From Actinoallomurus iriomotensis (GTDB lineage Bacteria; Actinomycetota; Actinomycetes; Streptosporangiales; Streptosporangiaceae), in the NCBI RefSeq assembly GCF_030269445.1, contig NZ_BSTJ01000012.1, forward strand, positions 124,001 through 188,000: DNA of 64,000 nucleotides. Direction: 5' to 3'. Under the pieces are notes generated by a model. It was not told where the DNA came from. It did not search any database and saw only the letters and a program-made list of their open reading frames with translations. Positions 18,522 to 26,529 of this stretch are shown one piece after another (position 1 is the stretch's first letter; the number at the start of each line of letters is the position of its first letter). The translations under genes and the position numbers were made by a program.

Positions 18522-19253
18522 TTACGAATGGTGTCGGTTCGCGGCGTCGGTGAGGTATCCGCGCACGCGTTCCCGGGCCCGATCGGACACGTGGGGGCCG
18601 TGAGTGAAGGCGGCTACCTGGTAGTTGAGTTCGCCCAGCACGTGCGCGGTCTGTTGGTTGAGGGCGATGTCCTGGCAGAACGCCTTGATGCCCCAGCTCA
18701 TCTTGCGGACGTTCCAGATCGAGTCGCCGGTGATGAGCACGCCTGTCGTCTCGTGCAACAGCGCGACATGACCCATGGTGTGGCCGGGAGTGTGCACCAC
18801 CCGAAGGCCGCCGGCGATCGGCAAGACGTGATCGTCAGAGAACTCCTCGCCGACGACGATGGCCGGGAATCCGTTGCCGCCTTTTCCCAGACGGTTCATG
18901 AACCGGCCACCGGCCGTGGCCGAGTCGCGTGGTGGCGCCTGACCGGCCCGGGCCCACTGCGCGTCGGACTCATGAATGGCCACCGAAGCGCCGGTGACCA
19001 TGGCCATCTTCGCGGCACCGCCCGCATGGTCGCCGTGGGCGTGGGTCAGCACGATTCGCGTCACGTCCTCGGCGGCCTTCCCCATCGCCGCCAGCCCGGC
19101 GAGCGTGCGCTTGGTAGCTCCCTTGGTGCCGGTGTCGACCAGGCTGACCTGACCGTCGTCGTCGACGAGTGCGTAGATGTTGACGAAGTCGAACGGTGCG
19201 GCTGGGATACGCCATACGTTCGGCGCGATTTCGTGAGCGGCCGGCTTGGCCAT
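18522..19253 (-). CDS. MBL-fold metallo-hydrolase
   Basis: This 243-residue metallo-beta-lactamase-fold protein has the zinc motif THAHGDHAGG (HxHxDH), a later ligand His in VVHTPGHTMGH and the ITGD motif that carries the bridging Asp. There is no signal peptide, so it is cytoplasmic. Family members hydrolyse many thioesters, lactones and phosphoesters, and the substrate cannot be chosen here. It lies 75 bases downstream of the TetR gene on the same strand and is probably the last gene of the operon governed by the double operator at 20560-20594. Confidence 0.85.
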   Translation of the reverse strand: MAKPAAHEIAPNVWRIPAAPFDFVNIYALVDDDGQVSLVDTGTKGATKRTLAGLAAMGKAAEDVTRIVLTHAHGDHAGGAAKMAMVTGASVAIHESDAQWARAGQAPPRDSATAGGRFMNRLGKGGNGFPAIVVGEEFSDDHVLPIAGGLRVVHTPGHTMGHVALLHETTGVLITGDSIWNVRKMSWGIKAFCQDIALNQQTAHVLGELNYQVAAFTHGPHVSDRARERVRGYLTDAANRHHS

Positions 19254-19328
19254 GTCTTCTCCTTGGGTTTGAGTGGTGCTTGCGTCTGCCTCCGCATCAA
19301 GGCGGGTGGCCCTGGGCAGGCGCGTGGA

Positions 19329-19889
19329 TCAGGAGCGGCGGAAGTCGGCGTCGAGGGCGTTGACCAGCCGGTCGAAGGTGACGTCCAGGGATTCGGGAAG
19401 TCCGAAGGCGCCTTCGGCCTCCAGGGAGGAGATGCCGTGGCAGGCGATCCGCAGCATCCGGATCGCGTGGATCAGGTCCGCCCTTTCCAGGTCGTACCCC
19501 TGGAGTGCGGCCTGGATGATGCCGATCGCCTGGTCGCTGACCTCGGTGTGCTCGACGTCGCCGGGGGCAGGGGCCCGGACACTGGCTATGTATCGGCCTG
19601 GATAGGCCGTGGCGTAGTCGCGGTACGCGGCGGCGAGCGCCCGCAGCGCGTGCCGCCCGGACAGACCCGCTACCGCTGCGGCCATTGCCCGGGTCATCTC
19701 CCGTACCGCCAGCACGGCGATGTCCCGCTTGACCGAATTGAGTCCCTCGATGTGCTTGTAGAGACCGGGTAGGGAGACTCCGCACCGTTTGGCGACCGCT
19801 GCGAGGGTGAGTTGCTCCAGGCCGACCTCGTCGGCGACGGTCGCCGCCTCACGGACGATCTTCTCTTGGGTGAGCCCGACACGCGGCAC
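19329..19889 (-). CDS. TetR-family regulator with WHG-type ligand domain
   Basis: This 186-residue regulator has an N-terminal helix-turn-helix (LTLAAVAKRCGVSLPGLYKH). Its C-terminal domain is of the type that often controls small-molecule or lipid-related genes (AAAYRDYATAYPGRY near the middle). It follows the membrane protein gene after a three-base gap and precedes the MBL hydrolase gene, so all three probably form one minus-strand operon. The tandem GTTA...TAAC dyads upstream of the first gene are the likely binding sites, making it autoregulatory. Confidence 0.88.
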   Translation of the reverse strand: MPRVGLTQEKIVREAATVADEVGLEQLTLAAVAKRCGVSLPGLYKHIEGLNSVKRDIAVLAVREMTRAMAAAVAGLSGRHALRALAAAYRDYATAYPGRYIASVRAPAPGDVEHTEVSDQAIGIIQAALQGYDLERADLIHAIRMLRIACHGISSLEAEGAFGLPESLDVTFDRLVNALDADFRRS

Positions 19890-19892
19890 GGG

Positions 19893-20543
19893 TCACCGCT
19901 CCCTACGGCCGAGCACGATGCCGGTGCCGGTGACGAACAAGAGCAGGAGAGGTCCGGATACGTACGCCAGCGTTGCCACGCTCGGGATCAGCAGCAGGTA
20001 GCCGACGCCGGAGGCCACGATGGCGGCGGCGAGGGCGACCCCGGTGAAGCGCAGCCAGCGGGGCAGCAGGCCCGTGGAGACGGCGGCCACGGCCATCGCG
20101 GCAAGCGTGCACATCTTGATGCCGTCGAGCCGGTTCACCCCGTCGAACAGCAGGTGAGCTGTGCCTGGCGACGAGGTGCCGGCCAACGTGACGCCCAACA
20201 CGAACTGGATGAACGAGATCAGTGCCGCCACGACGCCGGCGATTGCCACCCCGGCCGACCCGCCCCGACCGGCCTGCCGGCCCGCGGCCCTGGCCCTGGC
20301 CAGCGCCAGCGACACGACGGCCAGGCCCGCGGCGGGAAGGCCTTCGGTGAACAGGAACTGCGCGGACACCGCCGCGCTGTGCCCGGCGAACGCCGAGACG
20401 ACCGCGGTGCCGCCGGAGTCGACCTCCGGACTGGGCGCACCGACCGACAACCCGGCGATCCACGACAGGGTGTAGGCGATTCCCGTGATGGCGGGAGTGG
20501 TGATGAGGCCGCTGCGACGCGGCGCGATGGTGGTGGTGGACAC
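19893..20543 (-). CDS. DUF998-like integral membrane protein
   Basis: This 216-residue protein has about six membrane helices and no clear catalytic residues. The layout (helices in pairs, a conserved LSWIAGLS near the first helix, and HLLFDGVNRLDGIKM in a loop) recalls small actinobacterial DUF998-type membrane proteins. The DUF assignment is tentative. GTG 20543 is chosen because GGAGG lies eight bases upstream and the frame extension to 20606 crosses the operator dyads. It heads the operon with the TetR and MBL genes. Transport or membrane sensing is possible; function is unknown. Confidence 0.72.
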   Translation of the reverse strand: MSTTTIAPRRSGLITTPAITGIAYTLSWIAGLSVGAPSPEVDSGGTAVVSAFAGHSAAVSAQFLFTEGLPAAGLAVVSLALARARAAGRQAGRGGSAGVAIAGVVAALISFIQFVLGVTLAGTSSPGTAHLLFDGVNRLDGIKMCTLAAMAVAAVSTGLLPRWLRFTGVALAAAIVASGVGYLLLIPSVATLAYVSGPLLLLFVTGTGIVLGRRER

Positions 20544-20559
20544 AGCCCGGCCTCCGTTG

Positions 20560-20594
20560 GTTAATCCGACTAACCTGAAGTTAATGGGACTAAC
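20560..20594. promoter_or_regulatory. tandem operator dyads for the TetR operon
   Basis: Two 15-bp dyads, GTTAATCCGACTAAC (20560-20574) and GTTAATGGGACTAAC (20580-20594), are spaced 20 bp centre to centre on the same helix face. The first follows a GTTAnTCnGAnTAAC symmetry. They lie directly upstream of the GTG at 20543. Two dyads two turns apart are typical for cooperative TetR dimers. Confidence 0.65.
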
Positions 20595-20673
20595 AAGATT
20601 TTGCAAGAGGCGGACGTGCGGTCGAGTGGCCGGCAGCCGCTCGCCGATCGGTCACGCGAGACCGATCGCCCTC

Positions 20674-21447
20674 TTACGCTTTGTCGGGGGGGAGGTCCCC
20701 TCGCTCACCCTCCGCGTTGAGAAGACGGGTCAGGTAGTCGAGGTCCTGCTGAAGTAGAGCGACCGCGCCGAGCGGAGTCGGTGCGTCCGGGGCGCGCCCG
20801 GCCTCTCGAGCCACCATTGCCACCGCGTTCTCCGCGATCTGTTCGGCCACCGGTTCGGCCGGGTGAGCCGGAGACGGATGGAACCACCACGCCACCCAGT
20901 TGCACATGCCGATGATCGACAGGGCGGTGATGCGTGCGTCGACGGGACGGAAGCGGCCGGCCGTGATCCCCTCCTCGATGACACTCGTGATCTCCCTGAG
21001 GACCGCCCGACGGCCCTGGAGGTGCTTCTTCGCGATTTCCGGAGGGAGCGCCTGGTCGCTGCGATCGAGCGTACGGAACTGCGCCGGCTGCTCGGCGCGG
21101 CGCAGGACCAGGGCGCGGACGAGCATGCGCAGCTTCTCCGTCGAGTCCAGATCGGTGCGTCGTCGGACTTCCCGCAGGGAGTTCGCCGCGCTCTCCGTCG
21201 TCGCCTCGACCATTGCCACGAGCAACTCTTCCTTGCTCTTGACATAGTTGTAGAGGTTGGGGCGGCTCAGCCCGACCGCGTCCGCGACATCCTGCAGGGT
21301 GGTCCCGTCGTAGCCGCGTTCAGCGAAGATGCGCATGGCCTGGTCGACGATCTCGCTCATGAGAAGCTTGCGTCGGGGCGCTGCGGCTCGACGGGACTCC
21401 GGGCGGCCACCGGACCGTCCCTGCGCCTTGGAGTCCTCCGCGGTCAC
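20674..21447 (-). CDS. TetR-family regulator of the aromatic-oxidation cluster
   Basis: This 257-residue TetR protein has an Arg/Lys-rich N-terminal extension, an HTH (TTLQDVADAVGLSRPNLYNY) and a TetR_C ligand domain. It lies 37 bases downstream of the alpha/beta hydrolase gene on the same strand, so it is probably expressed with it from the divergent promoter region. Two matching CGTCA-N6-TGACG dyads there are the likely operators for the whole 21.5-30.5 kb cluster. The inducer is unknown. ATG 21360 would remove the basic extension and remains possible. Confidence 0.87.
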   Translation of the reverse strand: MTAEDSKAQGRSGGRPESRRAAAPRRKLLMSEIVDQAMRIFAERGYDGTTLQDVADAVGLSRPNLYNYVKSKEELLVAMVEATTESAANSLREVRRRTDLDSTEKLRMLVRALVLRRAEQPAQFRTLDRSDQALPPEIAKKHLQGRRAVLREITSVIEEGITAGRFRPVDARITALSIIGMCNWVAWWFHPSPAHPAEPVAEQIAENAVAMVAREAGRAPDAPTPLGAVALLQQDLDYLTRLLNAEGERGDLPPDKA

Positions 21448-21484
21448 TACCCACTCCTCGGCTGTAAGCCTGGCGCGCCAGTCG

Positions 21485-22399
21485 TCAGGTGCACCGTTCC
21501 TGCCCGGTCAGCCGGTCATCATATTCGTCGGCGGCGGTTGCCCGCGCTGCGCACTCCCACGCGAAGGCCAGCTGCCGGAGGTGGAGGGCGCGGGAGAGCC
21601 GATGGTGGTCGAGGTTGTGACCGGCGCCCGCCTGAAGGCCGGCCTCTACCCACGGGGCGGACGTGAAGTACCCGGCGAACGTCGCCACGCGACTCGAGTC
21701 GACGACCCACAGGCCGTCGTATTCGGCGAGCGTGTACTGCACGGGAACGACGACCTTGGAGGCGAGCTCTGCCAGGTTCGCAGGCCAGTCCCCGACGATT
21801 TCGAGCATCTCCTCAAGAGGGATGGGCTCCACCGAAGCCTTCGCCGCTTCCACGACCTCGACGTCGACGGTCCCCGCCGGGCCGTAGAGGAGCGCGCGTC
21901 GTTGTTCGGGCGGCAGCTCCACCGGTCCGTTCGTCGGGATGGCGCGCCAGGCGCTGATGATGTGCGCGGGAGACCGATCACCCACACCGTGTAGTGAGAT
22001 GCCCAGCAGCGGCCAGTGCGGCCGACGTGCGGCGACATGCACTGCTATGGCCGAGCCGATGGAGTGGGAGAGCAGGACCACTCCCGGGCGCCCCTCGCCG
22101 TGGTCGGTCCACAGCGCGCCGATCGCGGCGTCCAGGACCTCGGCGCTGTCGGCGAAGGTCGCCCTCCCGCGGGGAAGCGAGTCGCTCCCGCCATAGCCGG
22201 GACGGTCGAGCGCGAACACGGGAAATCCCGTCGCCTCGCCGAGGTCGAGCAGGGAGTGACCGGGTACGTCGAAGTACCCGGAGCCGTACCCCCCGCCATG
22301 AAGGGCCACGATCAGCGGAGACCCCGCGGCGTCGCCGCCGGCCGCGAGGCCGGCAATTTTCCGGCCGTCAACGGAGAGATCGATCAGCGTCGTGGTCAT
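21485..22399 (-). CDS. alpha/beta hydrolase
   Basis: This 304-residue alpha/beta-hydrolase has the oxyanion-hole motif ALHGGGYGSGYFD, a nucleophile elbow in LLSHSIGSAIA (SHSIGS rather than GxSxG), a candidate acid in the AEYDGLW region and a catalytic His candidate in GAGHNLDHH. There is no signal peptide. It is read divergently from the VOC-P450 cluster and shares its promoter region. Ester, lactone or C-C bond hydrolysis of an aromatic intermediate is plausible but not shown. ATG 22399 follows an AAAGGG ribosome-like site. Confidence 0.85.
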   Translation of the reverse strand: MTTTLIDLSVDGRKIAGLAAGGDAAGSPLIVALHGGGYGSGYFDVPGHSLLDLGEATGFPVFALDRPGYGGSDSLPRGRATFADSAEVLDAAIGALWTDHGEGRPGVVLLSHSIGSAIAVHVAARRPHWPLLGISLHGVGDRSPAHIISAWRAIPTNGPVELPPEQRRALLYGPAGTVDVEVVEAAKASVEPIPLEEMLEIVGDWPANLAELASKVVVPVQYTLAEYDGLWVVDSSRVATFAGYFTSAPWVEAGLQAGAGHNLDHHRLSRALHLRQLAFAWECAARATAADEYDDRLTGQERCT

Positions 22400-22497
22400 G
22401 TGCCGCCGCCCTTTCGCGGTCGAACGCGCCCTGTCGCCCGTCCGAGCGAAACCCGCATCCGGCCCGCAGAGACCAAGCCGGTACCGTCTGACAGTTT

Positions 22498-22513
22498 CGT
22501 CACGATACTGACG
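22498..22513. promoter_or_regulatory. operator dyad, hydrolase side of divergent promoter
   Basis: CGTCACGATACTGACG is a CGTCA-N6-TGACG dyad about 100 bases upstream of the ATG at 22399. It has the same half-sites and spacing as the dyad at 22578-22597. Confidence 0.6.
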
Positions 22514-22577
22514 CACTGGTCCTGTCGCGTCAACCAGGCCCGCTCCAGGCTGGGCCTCCGCGCTCTATCGATACTTC

Positions 22578-22597
22578 ACCGTCAGAATATTGACGGT
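22578..22597. promoter_or_regulatory. operator dyad, VOC side of divergent promoter
   Basis: ACCGTCA and TGACGGT flank six bases (GAATAT), giving perfect 7-bp arms around the CGTCA-N6-TGACG core. It lies about 58 bases upstream of the VOC gene, where a repressor would block a promoter. The neighbouring TetR protein is the best candidate. Confidence 0.7.
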
Positions 22598-22655
22598 AGA
22601 GACAGTCTCGCTCTACGCTCGCCGTCACCGAGTTCGTCGCGAGAGGAGTACGCAG

Positions 22656-23267
22656 ATGCCATCCCCGGGACAAGACCTGCTTGCGCATACGGTGCGGGGT
22701 GTCGACCACGCGGCGTTTCCTACCTTCGATCCGCAGGCCACCATCACCTTCTACCGGGACGTCCTTGGCTTCCCGGTCGTCCACGCGACATGCGCACTCG
22801 GGTGGGGCCCCGGGGACCACCCGGACTTCATCCACTTCTTCTTCGACATCGGCGGCGGCGACCGGCTGGCGTTCTTCTACTACTTCGGAGTCGAGCCCTA
22901 CCGCGACACCGGGATCCCCGACCTGCTCCACCGCGCCCGGCACCTCGCGATCCACGTCGACACCGAGGAGGATCTGCTGGAGTACCGGCGCCGGCTGGAC
23001 GCGAGCGACTGGCCGTGCGAGTTGCAGGTCCGGCACGAGGCGGTCGAGTCGATCTACGTCACCGATCCCAACGGATACCTGATGGAGATCGCCCGTCCGC
23101 TGCGGGCGATCACCGCCGAGGACGACATCGACGCCAACCTGAGCGTCGACGCGCTCATGGAGGTGACAGCGGAGCCCGATCCCTCCCTGGAGAAGTTCTT
23201 CGCGCGGAAGGCGAAGCTGATCTCGGAGCGCTACGCGGGTGAGCCGGAGTCGGTGACGTTCGTATGA
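22656..23267 (+). CDS. VOC-family (glyoxalase/extradiol dioxygenase fold) protein
   Basis: This 203-residue protein has the paired beta-alpha-beta-beta-beta units of the vicinal-oxygen-chelate fold. Possible metal ligands are H18 in GVDHAAFPT, a His in the HLAIHVDT strand and a Glu in YLMEIARP. The family includes glyoxalases, ring-cleaving dioxygenases and epimerases, so the reaction is not determined. GAGAGGAG precedes ATG 22656. It is the first gene of an eight-gene plus-strand operon, with most genes overlapping by four bases. Confidence 0.83.
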   Translation: MPSPGQDLLAHTVRGVDHAAFPTFDPQATITFYRDVLGFPVVHATCALGWGPGDHPDFIHFFFDIGGGDRLAFFYYFGVEPYRDTGIPDLLHRARHLAIHVDTEEDLLEYRRRLDASDWPCELQVRHEAVESIYVTDPNGYLMEIARPLRAITAEDDIDANLSVDALMEVTAEPDPSLEKFFARKAKLISERYAGEPESVTFV

Positions 23268-23521
23268 CCACGCTGTTCGTCCTCAGCGTCGACGACTTCC
23301 GTCCGCTGGCCGAGGTCGCCGGTAAGGACCCGGACGTGACCGTCCGGCGGCGCGGCCCCTACCTCGAGGTCGTCGCACCCGGTTCGATCCGCATCGACCG
23401 CGATGCCGCGGGGTGTCGCAACGCCGTCTGGTACAGCGCGGTCGCCGCGGTCAAGGACGGCCGGGTGAGCCGCTGGGACAAGTCGGAACTGGTGGTCGAG
23501 CCCACAGGAGCCGAGGGATGA
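23264..23521 (+). CDS. small conserved-looking protein of the aromatic cluster
   Basis: This 85-residue acidic/basic soluble protein overlaps its neighbours by four bases on both sides (ATGA at 23264-23267 and 23518-23521), so it is certainly part of the operon. It has a compact alpha/beta pattern (TTLFVLSVDDFRPLAEVAG, VTVRRRGPYLEVV, RNAVWYSAVAAV) and no metal or cofactor motif I recognise. It may be an accessory subunit or a small isomerase-like protein. That is inference from coupling alone. Confidence 0.75.
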   Translation: MTTLFVLSVDDFRPLAEVAGKDPDVTVRRRGPYLEVVAPGSIRIDRDAAGCRNAVWYSAVAAVKDGRVSRWDKSELVVEPTGAEG

Positions 23522-24780
23522 GCCCGCCGGCGGTGGACCGGCTCGGGGCGGGCCGGGACGTCCGAAGGGCGGAGGCGCCGCCCGGCGTCACGGTGAGCAC
23601 GCACCGGCTCACGACCTTCGACGGCACCGAGATCGAGGGAGTGCTGTACTCCCTCGACGGCGCGGCGACGGCGGTCGCCGTCATGCACCCGCGCCAATCG
23701 GTGACCCACCATCCGATGATCCCGCTGCTCCTGCGAAGCGGCGTCTCGGTCTGGACCCAGGGCTCCCGCTCGCCCAACAACGACCTCGCCCTGGTCCACG
23801 AGCAGGCGTTGCTGGACGCGGCCGCAGGCCATGTGTTCCTCCGGGACACCGGGTTCGACACGGTGCTGACCTTCGGCCACTCCGGCGGCGGAACGCTGTC
23901 GGCCTTCTACATCGAGCAGGCGTCCCTGGAACCGGGGCTGCGGCTGGACGTGACACCGGCCGGCCGGCCGATCCCGCTGGCGGGCGCGCAGATGCCCGTG
24001 CCGGACGGTGCGATCTTCCTAGCGCCGCATCCGGGCCAGGGACAGGTGCTGCTGCACTGCATCGACCCGTCCGTCATGGACGAGTCGGACCCGATGTCGG
24101 TGGATTCCGCGCTGGACATGTACTCGCCGGGGAACGGGTTCGCCGAGCCGCCGCAGCCGAGCCGCTACAGCGTCGACTTCCTCCGCGCGTACCGTAGGGC
24201 CCAGCGGGATCGGATCGCCCGGATCGACGCCCGCGCCGTCGAACTCGCCGCCGAGACCTCGAAGGCCCGGGCCCGGTTCGCCCGCACCGGGGATCCCGCC
24301 GACCGGCGGACCGGCCTCGCCCCGAGAGTCATCACCACCTACCGCACCGACGCCGACCCCTGCTACGTCGACCTGTCGATCGATCCGAACGACCGGCACT
24401 ACGGCTCGTTGTTCGGCCGCCGCCCGGATCTGACCAACTACGGCCTGGTGGGTTTCGGCCGGCTGACCACTCCCGATGCGTGGTTGTCGACCTGGTCGGC
24501 GAACCACACCAACGCGGACTTCGTGCGGTGCGCGGCCGGAGTGCGGCTGCCGACCCTCTACCTGGAGTTCAGCGGCGACCAAGCCGCGCTCCCCACCGCC
24601 AGTGCCCGGATGTTCGAGGCGCTGGCCGGCGAAGACAAGATTCGCGGCGTCGTCCGGGGCCAGCACTTCGGCCAGCCCATCGCGGAGGGCGAACCCACCG
24701 GATACGCCGCCGCCGCCGTCCACATCGACCGCTGGCTGGACGGCCGATTCGCCACCGCACCACCACGGAGGACCAGGTGA
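23518..24780 (+). CDS. alpha/beta hydrolase-fold protein
   Basis: This 420-residue protein has an alpha/beta-hydrolase core with the nucleophile elbow TFGHSGGGTLSAFY (GHSGGG) and a His candidate in GQHFGQPI near the C-terminus. A ~130-residue helical insertion (about residues 200-330) probably forms a large lid. It is longer than most hydrolases and contains no signal peptide. It is translationally coupled to the genes on both sides. Thioester or ester hydrolysis within the pathway fits, but the substrate is unknown. Confidence 0.8.
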   Translation: MSPPAVDRLGAGRDVRRAEAPPGVTVSTHRLTTFDGTEIEGVLYSLDGAATAVAVMHPRQSVTHHPMIPLLLRSGVSVWTQGSRSPNNDLALVHEQALLDAAAGHVFLRDTGFDTVLTFGHSGGGTLSAFYIEQASLEPGLRLDVTPAGRPIPLAGAQMPVPDGAIFLAPHPGQGQVLLHCIDPSVMDESDPMSVDSALDMYSPGNGFAEPPQPSRYSVDFLRAYRRAQRDRIARIDARAVELAAETSKARARFARTGDPADRRTGLAPRVITTYRTDADPCYVDLSIDPNDRHYGSLFGRRPDLTNYGLVGFGRLTTPDAWLSTWSANHTNADFVRCAAGVRLPTLYLEFSGDQAALPTASARMFEALAGEDKIRGVVRGQHFGQPIAEGEPTGYAAAAVHIDRWLDGRFATAPPRRTR

Positions 24781-25358
24781 CGGAAACGCGCTCCATCGGA
24801 GTCGTCTACGACAGCGGATACGGCCATACCGCCGCGCAGGCCAGAGCGGTGGGGGAAGGCGCCGGTTCGGTCCCGGACATCGACGTCGCGCTGTACTTCG
24901 CCGAGGAGGTCGCCACCGATCCCCATCAGCTCGACCACTGCGATGCGCTGATCTTCGGCACCCCGACCTACATGGGCAGCGGTTCGGCGGTGTTCAAGGC
25001 GTTCATGGAGGCCAGTTCGAAGATCTGGCTGGCCCAGGGGTGGAAGGGCAAGCTCGCCGCGGGGTTCACCAACTCCAGCGGTCACTCCGGGGACAAGCTC
25101 AGCACCCTCACCCAGCTCTGGCTCTTCGCCATGCAGCACGGGATGGTCTGGGTCGGGCTCGGCCTGCTGGACGGCAACGGACGCAGTACGGGGTCCGACT
25201 CCGCGCTGAACCGGCTCGGCGCCTACGCCGGGGCCATGGCGCAGTCGAACTCGGACCAGGGTCTGGAAGGCATGCGGGACAGCGACCTGCGAACGGCGGC
25301 CGCACTGGGCGAGCGCGTCGCCCACCACGTCGTGTCGTGGCAGGGAGGTGGACAGTGA
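24777..25358 (+). CDS. flavodoxin-like / WrbA-type NAD(P)H oxidoreductase
   Basis: This 193-residue protein has a flavodoxin fold: the FMN phosphate loop is in VVYDSGYGHTAAQA, and IFGTPTYMGS and FTNSSGHSGDKLSTL line the flavin site. The layout matches WrbA/NAD(P)H:quinone reductases. It probably supplies reduced flavin or reduces a quinone made by the neighbouring oxygenases. GTG 24777 overlaps the previous stop (GTGA), and the monooxygenase gene overlaps its end in the same way. Confidence 0.86.
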   Translation: MTETRSIGVVYDSGYGHTAAQARAVGEGAGSVPDIDVALYFAEEVATDPHQLDHCDALIFGTPTYMGSGSAVFKAFMEASSKIWLAQGWKGKLAAGFTNSSGHSGDKLSTLTQLWLFAMQHGMVWVGLGLLDGNGRSTGSDSALNRLGAYAGAMAQSNSDQGLEGMRDSDLRTAAALGERVAHHVVSWQGGGQ

Positions 25359-26497
25359 CATCCGGAAAGCCCATGAGAATTCTGGTGGTCGGCGCCGGGC
25401 CTGCAGGACTCTTCTTCTCGATCATCGCCAAACGAGCGATCCCCACGGCCACGATCCACATCAGGGAGCGAAACCCGCACGGTGTGACGTACGGCTGGGG
25501 CGTGGCGTTCAGCGAGAGCGCGGCCGACGCGCTCCGGCCCGCCGCACCGGATGTGATCGACGCGCTCACCGCCGAGACCCGCCACGATCGGATGGTCGTC
25601 AGCCTGGACGGTGTCGGCGTGCCGGTCAAGGTCGGCCGCAGCCACCTCAACGCCCGCTGGTCGCTCCTGGCCATACTGGAGGAGTTCGCCCTCAAGGCCG
25701 GGGTGAGGATCGAGCACGACCGCGACGCGGCAGTGACCGAAAACGACATGGCGGCCTGGGATCTCGTGATCGGCGCCGACGGCGTCAACAGCCAGACCCG
25801 CGAGCGCTTCGCCGAGCACTTCCTGCCCAGCGTCGAGCTGGGCAGCAACTGGCTGGCCTGGTACGGCACTCCGAAACCGTACCCGCCGTCGATCATCCTC
25901 CAGAACAGCGAGTACGGAGTCCTCATGGTCCATGCCTCCCGGTTCTCGGCCGAGATGAGCAACTTCACCGTCGAAGTCGGCCAGGAGACGTTCGACCGGC
26001 TCGGGTTCGCCGGCATGACCGAGGACGAGTCGCGCGAGCTGTGCGAGCGGCTCTTCTCCGACTCGCTGGACGGCGCGCCGCTGCGGAGCGACCACTCGCC
26101 GTGGTTCCAGACCAAGTTCATCAGTTGCGCGCGATGGACCCACCGCAACCTCGTGCTGATCGGGGACGCCCTGCACACCGTCCACCCGTCGATCGGATCC
26201 GGCACCCGGTTCGCGATGCGTGACGCCGTCTACCTGACGCATGCGCTGGACAGCGCGAACTGGGACGTCGAGGTGGGACTCAAGGAGTTCCAGCGGGTGC
26301 GCAAGCCCGTCGCCGACGCCTTCCAGACCGCCGCCAAGCGCAGCATCGCCTGGTACGAGGGGCTCCCGTCGCGCACCATCACCCATCCGACGAAGTTCGC
26401 GCTCGAGTACCTGATGCGCACAGGACGCGTCTCCTACCGGGACTTCCGGCGGGAGAACCGCGAGGTCATCCTCGGCTACGAGCGTGACCTGCGTTGA
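25355..26497 (+). CDS. FAD-dependent aromatic monooxygenase (salicylyl-/anthraniloyl-CoA hydroxylase-like)
   Basis: This 380-residue flavoprotein has the Rossmann FAD motif VVGAGPAGLFFSIIAK and the second motif DLVIGADGVNS. The flavin-ribityl motif is LIGDALHTVHPSIGSGT. Features such as HGVTYGWGVAFSE and the length match the group of salicylyl-CoA 5-hydroxylase and the N-terminal half of anthraniloyl-CoA monooxygenase. A ring-hydroxylating role on an activated aromatic acid is therefore likely, with the adjacent ligase making the activated substrate. GTG 25355 follows GGGAGGTG; ATG 25373 is an alternative start. Confidence 0.85.
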   Translation: MTSGKPMRILVVGAGPAGLFFSIIAKRAIPTATIHIRERNPHGVTYGWGVAFSESAADALRPAAPDVIDALTAETRHDRMVVSLDGVGVPVKVGRSHLNARWSLLAILEEFALKAGVRIEHDRDAAVTENDMAAWDLVIGADGVNSQTRERFAEHFLPSVELGSNWLAWYGTPKPYPPSIILQNSEYGVLMVHASRFSAEMSNFTVEVGQETFDRLGFAGMTEDESRELCERLFSDSLDGAPLRSDHSPWFQTKFISCARWTHRNLVLIGDALHTVHPSIGSGTRFAMRDAVYLTHALDSANWDVEVGLKEFQRVRKPVADAFQTAAKRSIAWYEGLPSRTITHPTKFALEYLMRTGRVSYRDFRRENREVILGYERDLR

Positions 26498-26529
26498 CCA
26501 CGCCCGGCAGCACAGGGGAGAGAGACGCG

